Shown here: piece by piece, positions 15,552-23,086 of the stretch
Layout of the letters: every line of letters begins with the position of its first letter
How positions within the stretch are numbered: the first letter of the stretch is position 1
DNA from: Opitutia bacterium
GTDB lineage: Bacteria; Verrucomicrobiota; Verrucomicrobiia; Opitutales; T3Sed10-336
DNA: 43,523 bases
NCBI GenBank assembly: GCA_003566885.1
Contig: PXBO01000095.1
Coordinates: 1 to 43,523 of the forward strand
Direction of reading: 5' to 3'
Made by a program: the position numbers and the translations under genes
The notes under the pieces: model-generated
The model's input: only the letters and a program-made list of their open reading frames with translations
What the model was told of the DNA's origin: nothing
Databases searched by the model: none

Positions 15552-17546
15552 TCAGACGCCGGCCCGGTACGGGGCGTGGAAAAAGCGGTGTCTGACGGGT
15601 TCGCGTTGTTCGGCGGTGAGGGGGGGCAGCGGGGGGAGCGTTCCGGAAGCGTTGCGTGCCATGTGCCCAGCGGCCAGTTCGCGAAAGGCTTCATAGCGGG
15701 GGTTGTCGGTCGGCGGGGCCTGTACGGTCTGACGGAGGAAGCCGCGCCATTCGGTCAGCAGCCGGTCGATATCCCCCCTTCCAGTGAAATCGATCGCCAG
15801 CGCGGACCGCCGGGCGCCGTGTTCGATGATCTCCCGCACGATGTCGGAGGCGCCGTAGCCGTATTGCGGGGGCACCCCTTCCTGCAGGTAGCCGTCGATG
15901 GAAAAACGGTGATAGGCTTTGCGGCAGGCGCCGGCGAGGGGGCCCATCCAGCGCGGATTGGTGCCGCGGAAACGTTCGCCGCCGAACAGGTCGGCGATGT
16001 CGAAGATCAGATTGTCGAGGAGGTATTTCCGGTCCTCCAGGGCCGCGGCCAGCGCGAGGCCTTCCGGACCGAGGAACAGCCTGACGATATCGCCGCGGCG
16101 TGTTAGGCGGAGCTGTTTATCGAGCACTCCGATGCGCGTCCACTGCCAGAGCAGGGTGGGCTCCGGGCTCAGGGAAAGGCATTCCTCGCGCAGAGCGCAG
16201 GTCCGGCAGGGTTTGAAAGGCCGGTGTTTGCGGCGGACCAATCGGGCGCGGCCGGTGTCGGCGAGAACGCCGCAGGGAAAGGTCTCCGCCGGCCGGGCGC
16301 CGCTTTGTTCGGCACCCAGTGCGGGCGGGGATTCGGTGAAGAGCCTTTGACGGTATTGGGCAGCGAGTTCACGGGTTTCGCTCCCCCGGTGCAAGCCGCG
16401 CAAAAAGAAAGCCCAGGGAAAGGGTGCGGCCCGCTTCAGTCGCTGGGGCCGGGCCTGGGAGAGGCGCGGGGTGGTTTCGGTGCAGAGGAGATAGCCGGTC
16501 TCGTCTATCCCCCTCCGGCCGGCCCGGCCGATCATCTGCATCAGTTCGTGGGGCTGGATACGGTGCTCGAATTCCTGGTGCCGGTAGCTCTGGGCGGTGA
16601 TCATGACCGAACGCAGGGAGAAATTAATTCCCGCGCTCAGGCCGAGGGTGGCGACAACGGCCCGAAGCTGACCGGCCTTGGCCAGGGGTTCGATGATTCC
16701 CGCGCGCTGCGCGTAGGAAAGGCCGCTGTGATGGTAGGCCACGCGCTGCCGCAGGAGTCTGGCCAGTTTGGGACCGAGCACGCTTTCCTGTTCGGCGGTG
16801 AGGCTCAACGGGTGGGCCAGGGGGATCTCGCGGGCGAGCTGCCGGGCCAGTCGCTCGGCCTCCCGGCGGTGCGGCGCGAAAAGCAGCACCGGCCCCAGGT
16901 CCTCCCGCAGGGCGCCGGCCACCCGTTTGCCCCAGTAGCCTCGGACACTGGCCGGGCAGTAGCGGGAGAGTTCGTTGGCGTCGACTTCCTCAAGGGGCAC
17001 CGGACGTTCCCGGTGGCGGATGACCGCCGCCGGCCGGCCCAGACGATCGAGCCACGCACTGATGCTGTCCGGATTGTCCACCGTGCCGCTGAGAAAGAGG
17101 TAGCGAATGCTCGCGGGGAAGGCCATCAGGACGCCTTCATAATGATTGCCCCGCGCCGGATCGCCGAGCCATTGGTATTCGTCGATTACGAGCAGGGCGA
17201 GGCGGACATTCTCAAACGGCAGGTTTTGCGCCGCCTCCAGGGTGGCGACCACCACCGGGGCGTCGGTGTTCATGGCGACGTCTCCGGTCATAATGCCGGT
17301 ATTCCATCCCCGGGCGGTCCATTCGGCGAATTTGTCGTTGGCGAGGGCTCGCGTGGGCACGGTGTAGACGGCCCGGCGGGAGAAGTTGGTTTTCTCCATG
17401 AACGTTTCAAACACAAACGTCTTCCCCGATCCGGTGGGAGCGTCCACCACCACATCGCGATTCTCCATCAACGCCGTGATCGCCTTCGCCTGCCACCGGT
17501 CCGGCAGCATCAATTTTTGCAGGCCTGCCAGATCCTCAATGAACAC
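15552..17546 (-). CDS. Ski2-like superfamily 2 DExH-type helicase
   Basis: A 664-residue ATP-dependent nucleic-acid helicase of the Ski2-like group; the substrate is unknown. Walker A is APTGSGKT at 36-43, motif Ia is VPTRALAND, and motif II reads DEYQ (122-125) instead of the more common DExH. Motif III is LSGT, motif V is ATLGLSAGINF and motif VI is QMIGRAGRRG. The C-terminal half contains four cysteines, C425, C447, C450 and C456 (CRTCALREEC), a likely zinc or iron-sulfur site. After this comes a helical region ending in a basic tail. The start ATG 17546 leads directly into the Q-motif-like PDRWQAKAI. It stands alone between amtB and the nirK-like gene; no ribosome-binding site stands out. 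Confidence 0.85.
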   Translation of the reverse strand: MFIEDLAGLQKLMLPDRWQAKAITALMENRDVVVDAPTGSGKTFVFETFMEKTNFSRRAVYTVPTRALANDKFAEWTARGWNTGIMTGDVAMNTDAPVVVATLEAAQNLPFENVRLALLVIDEYQWLGDPARGNHYEGVLMAFPASIRYLFLSGTVDNPDSISAWLDRLGRPAAVIRHRERPVPLEEVDANELSRYCPASVRGYWGKRVAGALREDLGPVLLFAPHRREAERLARQLAREIPLAHPLSLTAEQESVLGPKLARLLRQRVAYHHSGLSYAQRAGIIEPLAKAGQLRAVVATLGLSAGINFSLRSVMITAQSYRHQEFEHRIQPHELMQMIGRAGRRGIDETGYLLCTETTPRLSQARPQRLKRAAPFPWAFFLRGLHRGSETRELAAQYRQRLFTESPPALGAEQSGARPAETFPCGVLADTGRARLVRRKHRPFKPCRTCALREECLSLSPEPTLLWQWTRIGVLDKQLRLTRRGDIVRLFLGPEGLALAAALEDRKYLLDNLIFDIADLFGGERFRGTNPRWMGPLAGACRKAYHRFSIDGYLQEGVPPQYGYGASDIVREIIEHGARRSALAIDFTGRGDIDRLLTEWRGFLRQTVQAPPTDNPRYEAFRELAAGHMARNASGTLPPLPPLTAEQREPVRHRFFHAPYRAGV

Positions 17547-17700
17547 GGAAGCAATGTGCGCTTATCCTAAAGGTCCGTCAACCGCCTGAGAAGGAGATTT
17601 CGTGCGGCGGCCGGCGATCCGGAAGGATCCCGGAAAAACGCTTTCCATTAGCCCTACTGCATATTACCATTAGGCAGTCGAAACCCTGGCGCCGCTTTGT

Positions 17701-17727
17701 GGTAAAAGGCGGTGGATGCCTTTTACC
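17701..17727. promoter_or_regulatory. Perfect inverted repeat upstream of the nirK-like gene
   Basis: GGTAAAAGGC-N7-GCCTTTTACC, ten-base arms, nine bases before the FNR-type box. No T-run follows, so it is more likely a binding site for a dimeric regulator than a terminator. Confidence 0.5.
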
Positions 17728-17735
17728 GGGCCGAT

Positions 17736-17749
17736 TTGATCCAGGTCAA
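17736..17749 (+). promoter_or_regulatory. FNR/DNR-type box
   Basis: TTGAT-CCAG-GTCAA, nine of ten matches to TTGAT-N4-ATCAA. It is centred about 44 bases before the annotated ATG, and TATCTA at 17776-17781 may be the -10. Regulation by oxygen or nitric oxide through an FNR/DNR/NNR protein is expected for a nitrite-reductase-like gene. Confidence 0.65.
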
Positions 17750-17786
17750 AGAAAGGTCGGTCATTACCGCATAAGCTATCTACGTT

Positions 17787-19748
17787 ATGAAAAACCTAAT
17801 ACAGGCTACAGCCACCAATCGCGCCCGCTGGGCGAACAGCGGCGGCGACCGCCCGAAAAGCGCCGGCAGGAGATTTTCGATCGGATCGCCCCTAATGGCG
17901 CGGGAACCGGATTCCACCGGTCCCGCCTGCTTTTCGAAGGGTTCGCTCCGGCGCGCCCGGTTAAATTCCGGCCGCCTTCCGTTGTGGAAAGGCTGGAGCC
18001 GGCTGGGCATTGCGGCGATGACGGTCGCGCTTCTCGGCGCCTTGCCGTTCGACGCCCGTGCCTGCGTCGCGTGCAATCTCACTTTCGAGGACGAAGTGCT
18101 CAACCAACGAGCCGATACCCTCGCGGGAAGGGACATGCAAGCGGCTATGGCGAACCAGAGGGACCTTCCCCTGGAGGGCCTTTCCGAGGTGACCCCGAGG
18201 GAACCCCGGACGGTGCGTCAAGACTCGCCTCTGGCAGCCTCGGCTCCGGCGCCGGTCGATCCCGCGGCGGCCGCCCCTTCTCCGGTGCTTCCGGAGAATT
18301 GGAGAGACCTCTATTCGGAAGACGAGGATTTTATAGAGATCATTCGTCGGGATGAGAATCTCTCGATTCCGCAAACCAGTTATGTTTCCCAGGATGCGGT
18401 GGCCGACAAAACCTTCACCATCGAGTTGGATGAAGGGCTTGCCTATCTCGGAAACGGTGTGGTGTACGAAGGCTTCCTGACCAACGGGATTGTTCCGGGT
18501 CCGACGATTGTGGTCGAGCAGGGTGATGTGGTGGAGTTTATTGTGGTGAATAACGGCACCATTCCACACGGGGCTTCGATCCACGCGGCGTACACCCAGA
18601 CCTCGAAATACCTTGGGCAGATACAGCCGGGACAGACGAAGTCGGTGAAATTCCGCGCCACTTACCCGGGGGTGTTCATGTACCATTGTGCGCCCGGAGG
18701 ACATGCCATTCCCATGCACGTGCTCTTCGGCCAGTACGGCATGATGGTGGTCAAGCCCAAGGACACTCAGTATAAGCTGGAAGAGGAACTCGGGCATGAA
18801 CCCGATGTGGAAATTTACCTGATCCAGCATGAATGGTATGCCAGCGGGAAGGACGCGGTCGAAGGCAACCCGATGTACGTTACCTTCAATGGAAAACTTT
18901 TCCGGTACATCGAAGAACCGATCCAGGCGCGTCCGGGGGACTACGTGAGGATTTATTTCCTCAATATCGGCCCGAATTTGCTCTCCACCTTCCACCTGGT
19001 GGGAATCATCTGGGATTACGCCTACTGGCAGGGACATCCCGAAGCGGTTTTACCAGGTGGTCAGACGGTGACCGCCGGGCCCTCCGATTCCTGGGTGGTT
19101 GAATTCCGGGTTCCGCCGGAAGAGGGCGCCTACACCATGCTGTCGCACGCGGTGGGTTCCACCAGCCGGGGGGCAATCGGATTGCTGGTGGGGGATCGTA
19201 ACGCCGAAACACCGGTGGTCGTCAAAGCCGACGGACCTCGGCACACCCAGGAGGAACTGACCGAAATGGCGGCCGAGGCGGTTCGGGTGATTTCTCCCTT
19301 CAAACCGGGGACGGCGCCGGTCGACCAACCGGTGGTTTATGGACCGGAGACCGAGGAGGTGATGGTGAGCATTATCGGCAATTCGTATTATCCGAAGGTG
19401 CTGCAGGTGGCACCGGGAACAACGGTCACCTTTGTCAATGAAGATGTTTTCTCCTACCTTGCCGGTGAGTTCTCGGGGATTCATAACGCGGTCAGCACCA
19501 GTGGCCCGGACCGTTTCGTGTCACCTTTGCTGGCTCACGGTGAAACCTACAGCTTCACTTTCGAGCTGGAGGGCGAGTACGATTATATTTGCACCCCGCA
19601 TCCTTACATGGAGGGAAGAATCATCGTGAAGGCGCCCTCCGACGATTTGGTCGCGGACGCTTCGTCGCGTGGGCTCGGCGGCTGGGCATTCGTCCTGGCG
19701 GGCCTGGCGGTACTGGTTTCGTTTGTCAGTCTGCTGCGCAAACGTTGA
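17787..19748 (+). CDS. NirK-like multicopper protein fused to a cupredoxin and membrane anchor
   Basis: A 653-residue exported protein. After a long basic N-terminus and a signal segment (GIAAMTVALLGALPFDARA) comes a two-domain NirK-like core. Type 2 copper ligands are His266, His300 and His454; the catalytic-site His is H403. The type 1 site has His261, Cys301 and His311, but the position of the axial Met reads Gln316. The catalytic Asp of HNxDFH reads Ser264. A third, plastocyanin/pseudoazurin-like domain follows with ligands H566, C602, H605 and M608 (CTPHPYM). A C-terminal anchor (GGWAFVLAGLAVLVSFVSLL) completes it. Nitrite reduction to NO is the family activity, but the two substitutions make it uncertain. 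The true start may be the ATG at 17895. It precedes an azurin-like gene and follows an FNR-type box. Confidence 0.8.
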   Translation: MKNLIQATATNRARWANSGGDRPKSAGRRFSIGSPLMAREPDSTGPACFSKGSLRRARLNSGRLPLWKGWSRLGIAAMTVALLGALPFDARACVACNLTFEDEVLNQRADTLAGRDMQAAMANQRDLPLEGLSEVTPREPRTVRQDSPLAASAPAPVDPAAAAPSPVLPENWRDLYSEDEDFIEIIRRDENLSIPQTSYVSQDAVADKTFTIELDEGLAYLGNGVVYEGFLTNGIVPGPTIVVEQGDVVEFIVVNNGTIPHGASIHAAYTQTSKYLGQIQPGQTKSVKFRATYPGVFMYHCAPGGHAIPMHVLFGQYGMMVVKPKDTQYKLEEELGHEPDVEIYLIQHEWYASGKDAVEGNPMYVTFNGKLFRYIEEPIQARPGDYVRIYFLNIGPNLLSTFHLVGIIWDYAYWQGHPEAVLPGGQTVTAGPSDSWVVEFRVPPEEGAYTMLSHAVGSTSRGAIGLLVGDRNAETPVVVKADGPRHTQEELTEMAAEAVRVISPFKPGTAPVDQPVVYGPETEEVMVSIIGNSYYPKVLQVAPGTTVTFVNEDVFSYLAGEFSGIHNAVSTSGPDRFVSPLLAHGETYSFTFELEGEYDYICTPHPYMEGRIIVKAPSDDLVADASSRGLGGWAFVLAGLAVLVSFVSLLRKR

Positions 19749-19801
19749 GAATTCGACAGGTCCATTCTCGACGTCCCGTCAAAAATCCATAAATTGAACA
19801 A

Positions 19802-19830
19802 AGTCCGGGGAAACCTTATTTCCCCGGACT
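19802..19830 (+). terminator. Stem-loop between the NirK-like and azurin genes
   Basis: Arms AGTCCGGGGAAA and TTTCCCCGGACT (12 base pairs) with a five-base loop. No U-tract follows, so it is probably an attenuator or mRNA-processing and stabilising hairpin that sets the ratio of the two copper proteins and not a strict terminator. Confidence 0.6.
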
Positions 19831-19854
19831 GCAAACGAAAACACATCCTATATC

Positions 19855-20340
19855 ATGAAAATGAAGACTTCCTGGTTAAAAACAATCGCTTCCTGCGCGG
19901 CGGCGGTCCTGTTCCTGTCCGCTTGCGGCGAACCGGAATCGCCTGCACCCGGTGTTGAACCCGGCCGTGTGGTGATTACCGGAAACGATCAAATGCTTTT
20001 CAGTCCCACCGAATTCACGGTGGCGGCTGGATCCGAGGTGACTCTGGTGTTTCGCAACATCGGTCAGATGCCCAAAAACGTGATGGGGCACAATCTGGCG
20101 ATTCTGACCTTGGGCACCGACCCGGACGCTTTTTCGATGGCCTCCCAGCGGCATCCGGACAATGAGTACATTGCTCCTGAGCTCGAGGATCAGGTGCTGG
20201 TGGCCACGGCGGTTCTTGGACCTGGCGAGGAGGAAACTCTGACCTTCACCGCTCCGGACGTGGCCGGCGAATATCCTTTCGTCTGCTCGTTTCCCGGACA
20301 TACGGCGGCTGGCATGAAGGGCATTATGATCGTTGAGTAA
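19855..20340 (+). CDS. Azurin/auracyanin-like blue copper lipoprotein
   Basis: A 161-residue electron carrier. The N-terminus ends in a lipobox (AAAVLFLSACGEPE), so it is lipid-anchored on the periplasmic side. The cupredoxin fold shows VITGNDQMLFSPTEFTVAAG, the first copper ligand in MGHNLAI, and the C-terminal ligand loop CSFPGHTAAGMKG with Cys, His and Met. The loop is one residue longer than in Pseudomonas azurin, as in auracyanins. It lies 106 bases after the NirK-like gene, with a stem-loop between, and is probably co-transcribed. It is a good candidate electron donor to that protein. A strong terminator follows. Confidence 0.9.
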   Translation: MKMKTSWLKTIASCAAAVLFLSACGEPESPAPGVEPGRVVITGNDQMLFSPTEFTVAAGSEVTLVFRNIGQMPKNVMGHNLAILTLGTDPDAFSMASQRHPDNEYIAPELEDQVLVATAVLGPGEEETLTFTAPDVAGEYPFVCSFPGHTAAGMKGIMIVE

Positions 20341-20375
20341 CCTCTGGTTGCGCGATCGTTTACTCGTAAACGCAT

Positions 20376-20413
20376 AAAAAAGCAGCCGGCGCATCAGCGC
20401 CGGCTGCTTTTTT
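20376..20413. terminator. Bidirectional rho-independent terminator
   Basis: A-rich lead, hairpin arms AGCAGCCGGCGC and GCGCCGGCTGCT around ATCA (20381-20408), then T6. It lies between the convergent azurin and histone-like genes and can end both transcripts. Confidence 0.92.
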
Positions 20414-20441
20414 CGTGTCGCAGTGCCAGGAAGAAAGCGGA

Positions 20442-20996
20442 TCAGGCTTTAACCAGCCCGAGGCGTTTCTTGATGTTGTGCACTGTTGACGGCGAAACAC
20501 CGAATTGTTCGGCGATCTTCGGTCCGGGTATTTTGGCGGCGAACGCGTCTTTCATTTTCTCCACGGTTTCCGCGGTGACTTGAGCCCGTGAGCGTTTCTT
20601 CGCGCCTTTTTTGGCGGCGGTCTTTTTGACCCGGGCTACCTTCTTTTTGCCGGCAGCCTTTTTGGCGGCTGATTTTCTTGTTGCCGCTTTAACAGCCGAT
20701 TTCCTCGTCGCGCCTTTGCGCGCGGCCCGCTTTTTCTTGCGCGCCGTGCCCTTGCGAGGCGCTGCATTGCCTGCATCGCCGCCGAGGATTCGGCTCTTGA
20801 GGGCCGGACTGGCGAGTTCCGCCAGGTTCTCGATGAGTTCGTCCACGCTGGAGAATCCGGTTTGTTTCGGCAGTTGTTTCAGTTTGGCCGAGTTGCGTGC
20901 TTTGCGCTTCTGCTCCAGCTTTGCCAACTCGCTTTGGAGAGCCCGAATCGCATCGGATTCGTTTCGGTACTTTTTGCCCAGTGTTTTAATAGCCAT
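20442..20996 (-). CDS. Histone-H1-like Lys/Ala-rich protein with C-terminal helix-turn-helix
   Basis: A 184-residue DNA-binding protein in three parts. Residues 1-65 form a helical, mostly coiled-coil-like region (DAIRALQSELAKLEQKRKAR). Residues ~75-140 are a low-complexity H1-like tail of Lys, Ala, Arg and Thr (KSAAKKAAGKKKVARVKKTA). Residues ~145-184 form a compact helix-turn-helix of the Hin/resolvase type (GPKIAEQFGVSPSTVHNIKK). The H1-like tail should bind DNA non-specifically, while the HTH could give sequence preference, so I infer a nucleoid-associated or silencing protein. A 16-base palindrome lies 26 bases upstream of its start and may be a self-operator. It is convergent with azurin. 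Confidence 0.8.
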   Translation of the reverse strand: MAIKTLGKKYRNESDAIRALQSELAKLEQKRKARNSAKLKQLPKQTGFSSVDELIENLAELASPALKSRILGGDAGNAAPRKGTARKKKRAARKGATRKSAVKAATRKSAAKKAAGKKKVARVKKTAAKKGAKKRSRAQVTAETVEKMKDAFAAKIPGPKIAEQFGVSPSTVHNIKKRLGLVKA

Positions 20997-21021
20997 TTGT
21001 TGTCTTGTTAGTTGTCAAAAA

Positions 21022-21037
21022 CCGGAACACGTTCCGG
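21022..21037 (-). promoter_or_regulatory. Palindrome upstream of the H1-like gene
   Basis: CCGGAAC-AC-GTTCCGG, seven-base arms, 26-41 bases before the start codon at 20996. The TTGACA next to it is too close to the ATG to be the -35, and GATTATACAG at 21045-21054 is a possible -10. The rest of the 275-base gap (20997-21271) shows nothing I can name. Confidence 0.4.
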
Positions 21038-21271
21038 GTAATGCTGTATAATCTGCATTTAATATAACATTTGTCCAGAGGATTTGTGTATGCAAATGTG
21101 ATATGGCTTATATCGAGAAACGACGGCACATAGGATTATGGTTTCGTCATAGGTTTCCCTTGCCCTATCAGCAGTGCAAACACTGGTGTCCGATTCATGT
21201 TGTAAAGACATCCGTTTCCGAATGTCCATACGACAATTTCCAATCCGAGGCCGCGGGGAATCGGCCTTCGG

Positions 21272-22102
21272 TCACTCTTTCAAGCCCGACATTGCGATCC
21301 CGCGAATGATGAACTTGTGGAAAAAGAGGAATACGACGATGATGGGAAAAGTGCAGATGACACTGGCCGCCAGGGTAAGTCCGTATTCGGCATAATAGGA
21401 GGTCTGGAACAGGGCGATGCCTACGGGAAGCGTGTATTTTTCCACCGAATCGAGAAAGATCAGCGGTCCCATAAAGTCGTTCCAGGATCCGATAAAGGTG
21501 AAGATGCCCAACGTTGCCAGCGCGGGTTTGGAGAGCGGCAGGATAACGTGCCAGTAAATGCCCAGCTTGGAACAGCCGTCGATGGCGGCCGCTTCCTCCA
21601 GATCCTTGGGTATTCCTTTAAAAAACTGGTGCAGCAGAAAGACGCCGAAGGCGCCGGCGCCGGCTGGAATAATCAGGGCGAGGGGAGTGTCGAGCCAACC
21701 CAGGGGGTTGAGGATGAGGTACACCGGCACGAGCAGAATCTGCGGCGGTACCATAAGGGTGGCGATAATCAGAAAGAAAAGGATACGCCCTCCGGGCAAG
21801 TTCAGACGCGCGAGGGCGTAGGCGGCCATGGAACTCACCGTCAGCACCAGCAGGGTGACCATCGAGGAAATGAACAGGCTGTTGAGCAGCCAGCGAAAGA
21901 TGGGAATTTCCTCCGGGTTTCCTAGAATCTCACGGAAATTTTCCAGGGTCCATTGGATGGGAAGAATTCCCTGGAAGCGGATGATCTCCGGCTCGGGTTT
22001 GAACGACGTGATGAAGACCAGGATGATCGGCATGACGAAAATAGCCGCGACGATCAGCACGAAGACTTCGATTGCTCGTTGGGTGTTTTTTGAAATTCCC
22101 AT
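21272..22102 (-). CDS. Carbohydrate ABC transporter permease (MalG type)
   Basis: Inner-membrane subunit of a sugar importer of the CUT1 family. The 276 residues form six hydrophobic helices. The cytoplasmic EAA loop, which docks the ATPase, reads EEAAAIDGCSKLGIYWHVILPLSKPAL. The N-terminal FVMPIILVFITSFKPEPE and the C-terminal GIAMSGLKE are typical of MalG-like proteins. The start is ATG 22102. It is the last gene of a binding protein-permease-permease operon (spacing 24 bases from the previous gene). No ATPase gene is nearby, so a shared MsiK/UgpC-type ATPase from elsewhere is expected. Confidence 0.93.
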   Translation of the reverse strand: MGISKNTQRAIEVFVLIVAAIFVMPIILVFITSFKPEPEIIRFQGILPIQWTLENFREILGNPEEIPIFRWLLNSLFISSMVTLLVLTVSSMAAYALARLNLPGGRILFFLIIATLMVPPQILLVPVYLILNPLGWLDTPLALIIPAGAGAFGVFLLHQFFKGIPKDLEEAAAIDGCSKLGIYWHVILPLSKPALATLGIFTFIGSWNDFMGPLIFLDSVEKYTLPVGIALFQTSYYAEYGLTLAASVICTFPIIVVFLFFHKFIIRGIAMSGLKE

Positions 22103-22126
22103 GGTCTCGTAGATGAATAAGGGATT

Positions 22127-23086
22127 TTACCGCTCGCGGAAGATGCGGAACTGAAGAAGGGAGAAGACGATGATGACGGCGAACAGGATCCAGCTCATGG
22201 CGGCGCCGTAACCCATGCGATAGAAGTTGAACGCGGTATCGTAGATGTAGTGCATGATCACCCGCGTGGCCAATTCGGGCCCGCCTTCAGTGATGATGAA
22301 TGTCTGCCCGAAGACCTGGAAGGAGCCGATGATGCTCAGCACCACGACGAACAGGAGGATGGGCCGCAGCAGCGGGAAGGTGATGTAAAGGAAACGCCGG
22401 TATCCGGTGGCGCCGTCGATGGCTGCGGCTTCGTAGTAGGAAACCGGGATTTGTTTGAGGCCCGCCATGAGGATAACCAGCGGCACCCCGATGGTCCACC
22501 AAACCGACATCAAAACAATGGAACGCATGGCCCAGGTGGTGTCGGTCAACCAGGGCACCCAGATGTCGAACCGCTCCAGCATGGCGTTAAAGAGCCCGAA
22601 TTCGCTGTGATAAAACCAGCGCCAGACCAGTCCGGCCACCGTGATGGTGATCATGGTCGGCATGAAAATCATGAGACGGTAAAAACCCTGCCTTTTTTGC
22701 GGCAGCGAATCGATCAGAACCGCCATCAGCAGTGCCAATCCGATGCCGAGCGGTACCGCCATGCCGACGTAAAGGCCGGTGGCTTTCATGGCCTGCCAGA
22801 AGTAGGGGTCGTCCATGGCTTCGGAATAGTTATCCAGGCCCACGAATCCGGGAGGCTCGGGCGATAGCATTTCGTAGTCGACGAGGCTCAACCAGAATCC
22901 GTAAATCAGGGGCAGAATAAGAAAGCTGAAAAAGAGAACCAGGTACGGTGCGAGGAAGAGGTATCCCGAGTAGCGTCGAATGATCCGCCGGCGGGCGTTG
23001 CCCCGGTAATTTTCCACACCCCGGGCGGTTGGTCCGACGGCGGGAAGTTGCTCTTGTGGTTCCGGGAGTGGTGTCTGATTGCTCAT
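22127..23086 (-). CDS. Carbohydrate ABC transporter permease (MalF type)
   Basis: Second inner-membrane subunit of the sugar importer. The 319 residues start with a 35-residue cytoplasmic Pro-rich and Arg-rich head (MSNQTPLPEPQEQLP ... RRRIIRRYSG), then six helices (YLFLAPYLVLFFSFLILPLI first). The EAA loop is YEAAAIDGATGYRRFLYITF. I chose ATG 23086, which overlaps the stop of the binding-protein gene (ATGA), so translation is coupled. The longer frame upstream runs into the binding-protein gene and is rejected. Confidence 0.93.
   Translation of the reverse strand: MSNQTPLPEPQEQLPAVGPTARGVENYRGNARRRIIRRYSGYLFLAPYLVLFFSFLILPLIYGFWLSLVDYEMLSPEPPGFVGLDNYSEAMDDPYFWQAMKATGLYVGMAVPLGIGLALLMAVLIDSLPQKRQGFYRLMIFMPTMITITVAGLVWRWFYHSEFGLFNAMLERFDIWVPWLTDTTWAMRSIVLMSVWWTIGVPLVILMAGLKQIPVSYYEAAAIDGATGYRRFLYITFPLLRPILLFVVVLSIIGSFQVFGQTFIITEGGPELATRVIMHYIYDTAFNFYRMGYGAAMSWILFAVIIVFSLLQFRIFRER

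Noticed and set aside
21103-21309. 68-codon plus-strand frame between the H1-like gene and the sugar permease
   Set aside because: No ribosome-binding site, overlaps the end of the permease gene on the other strand, unlike any family I know.
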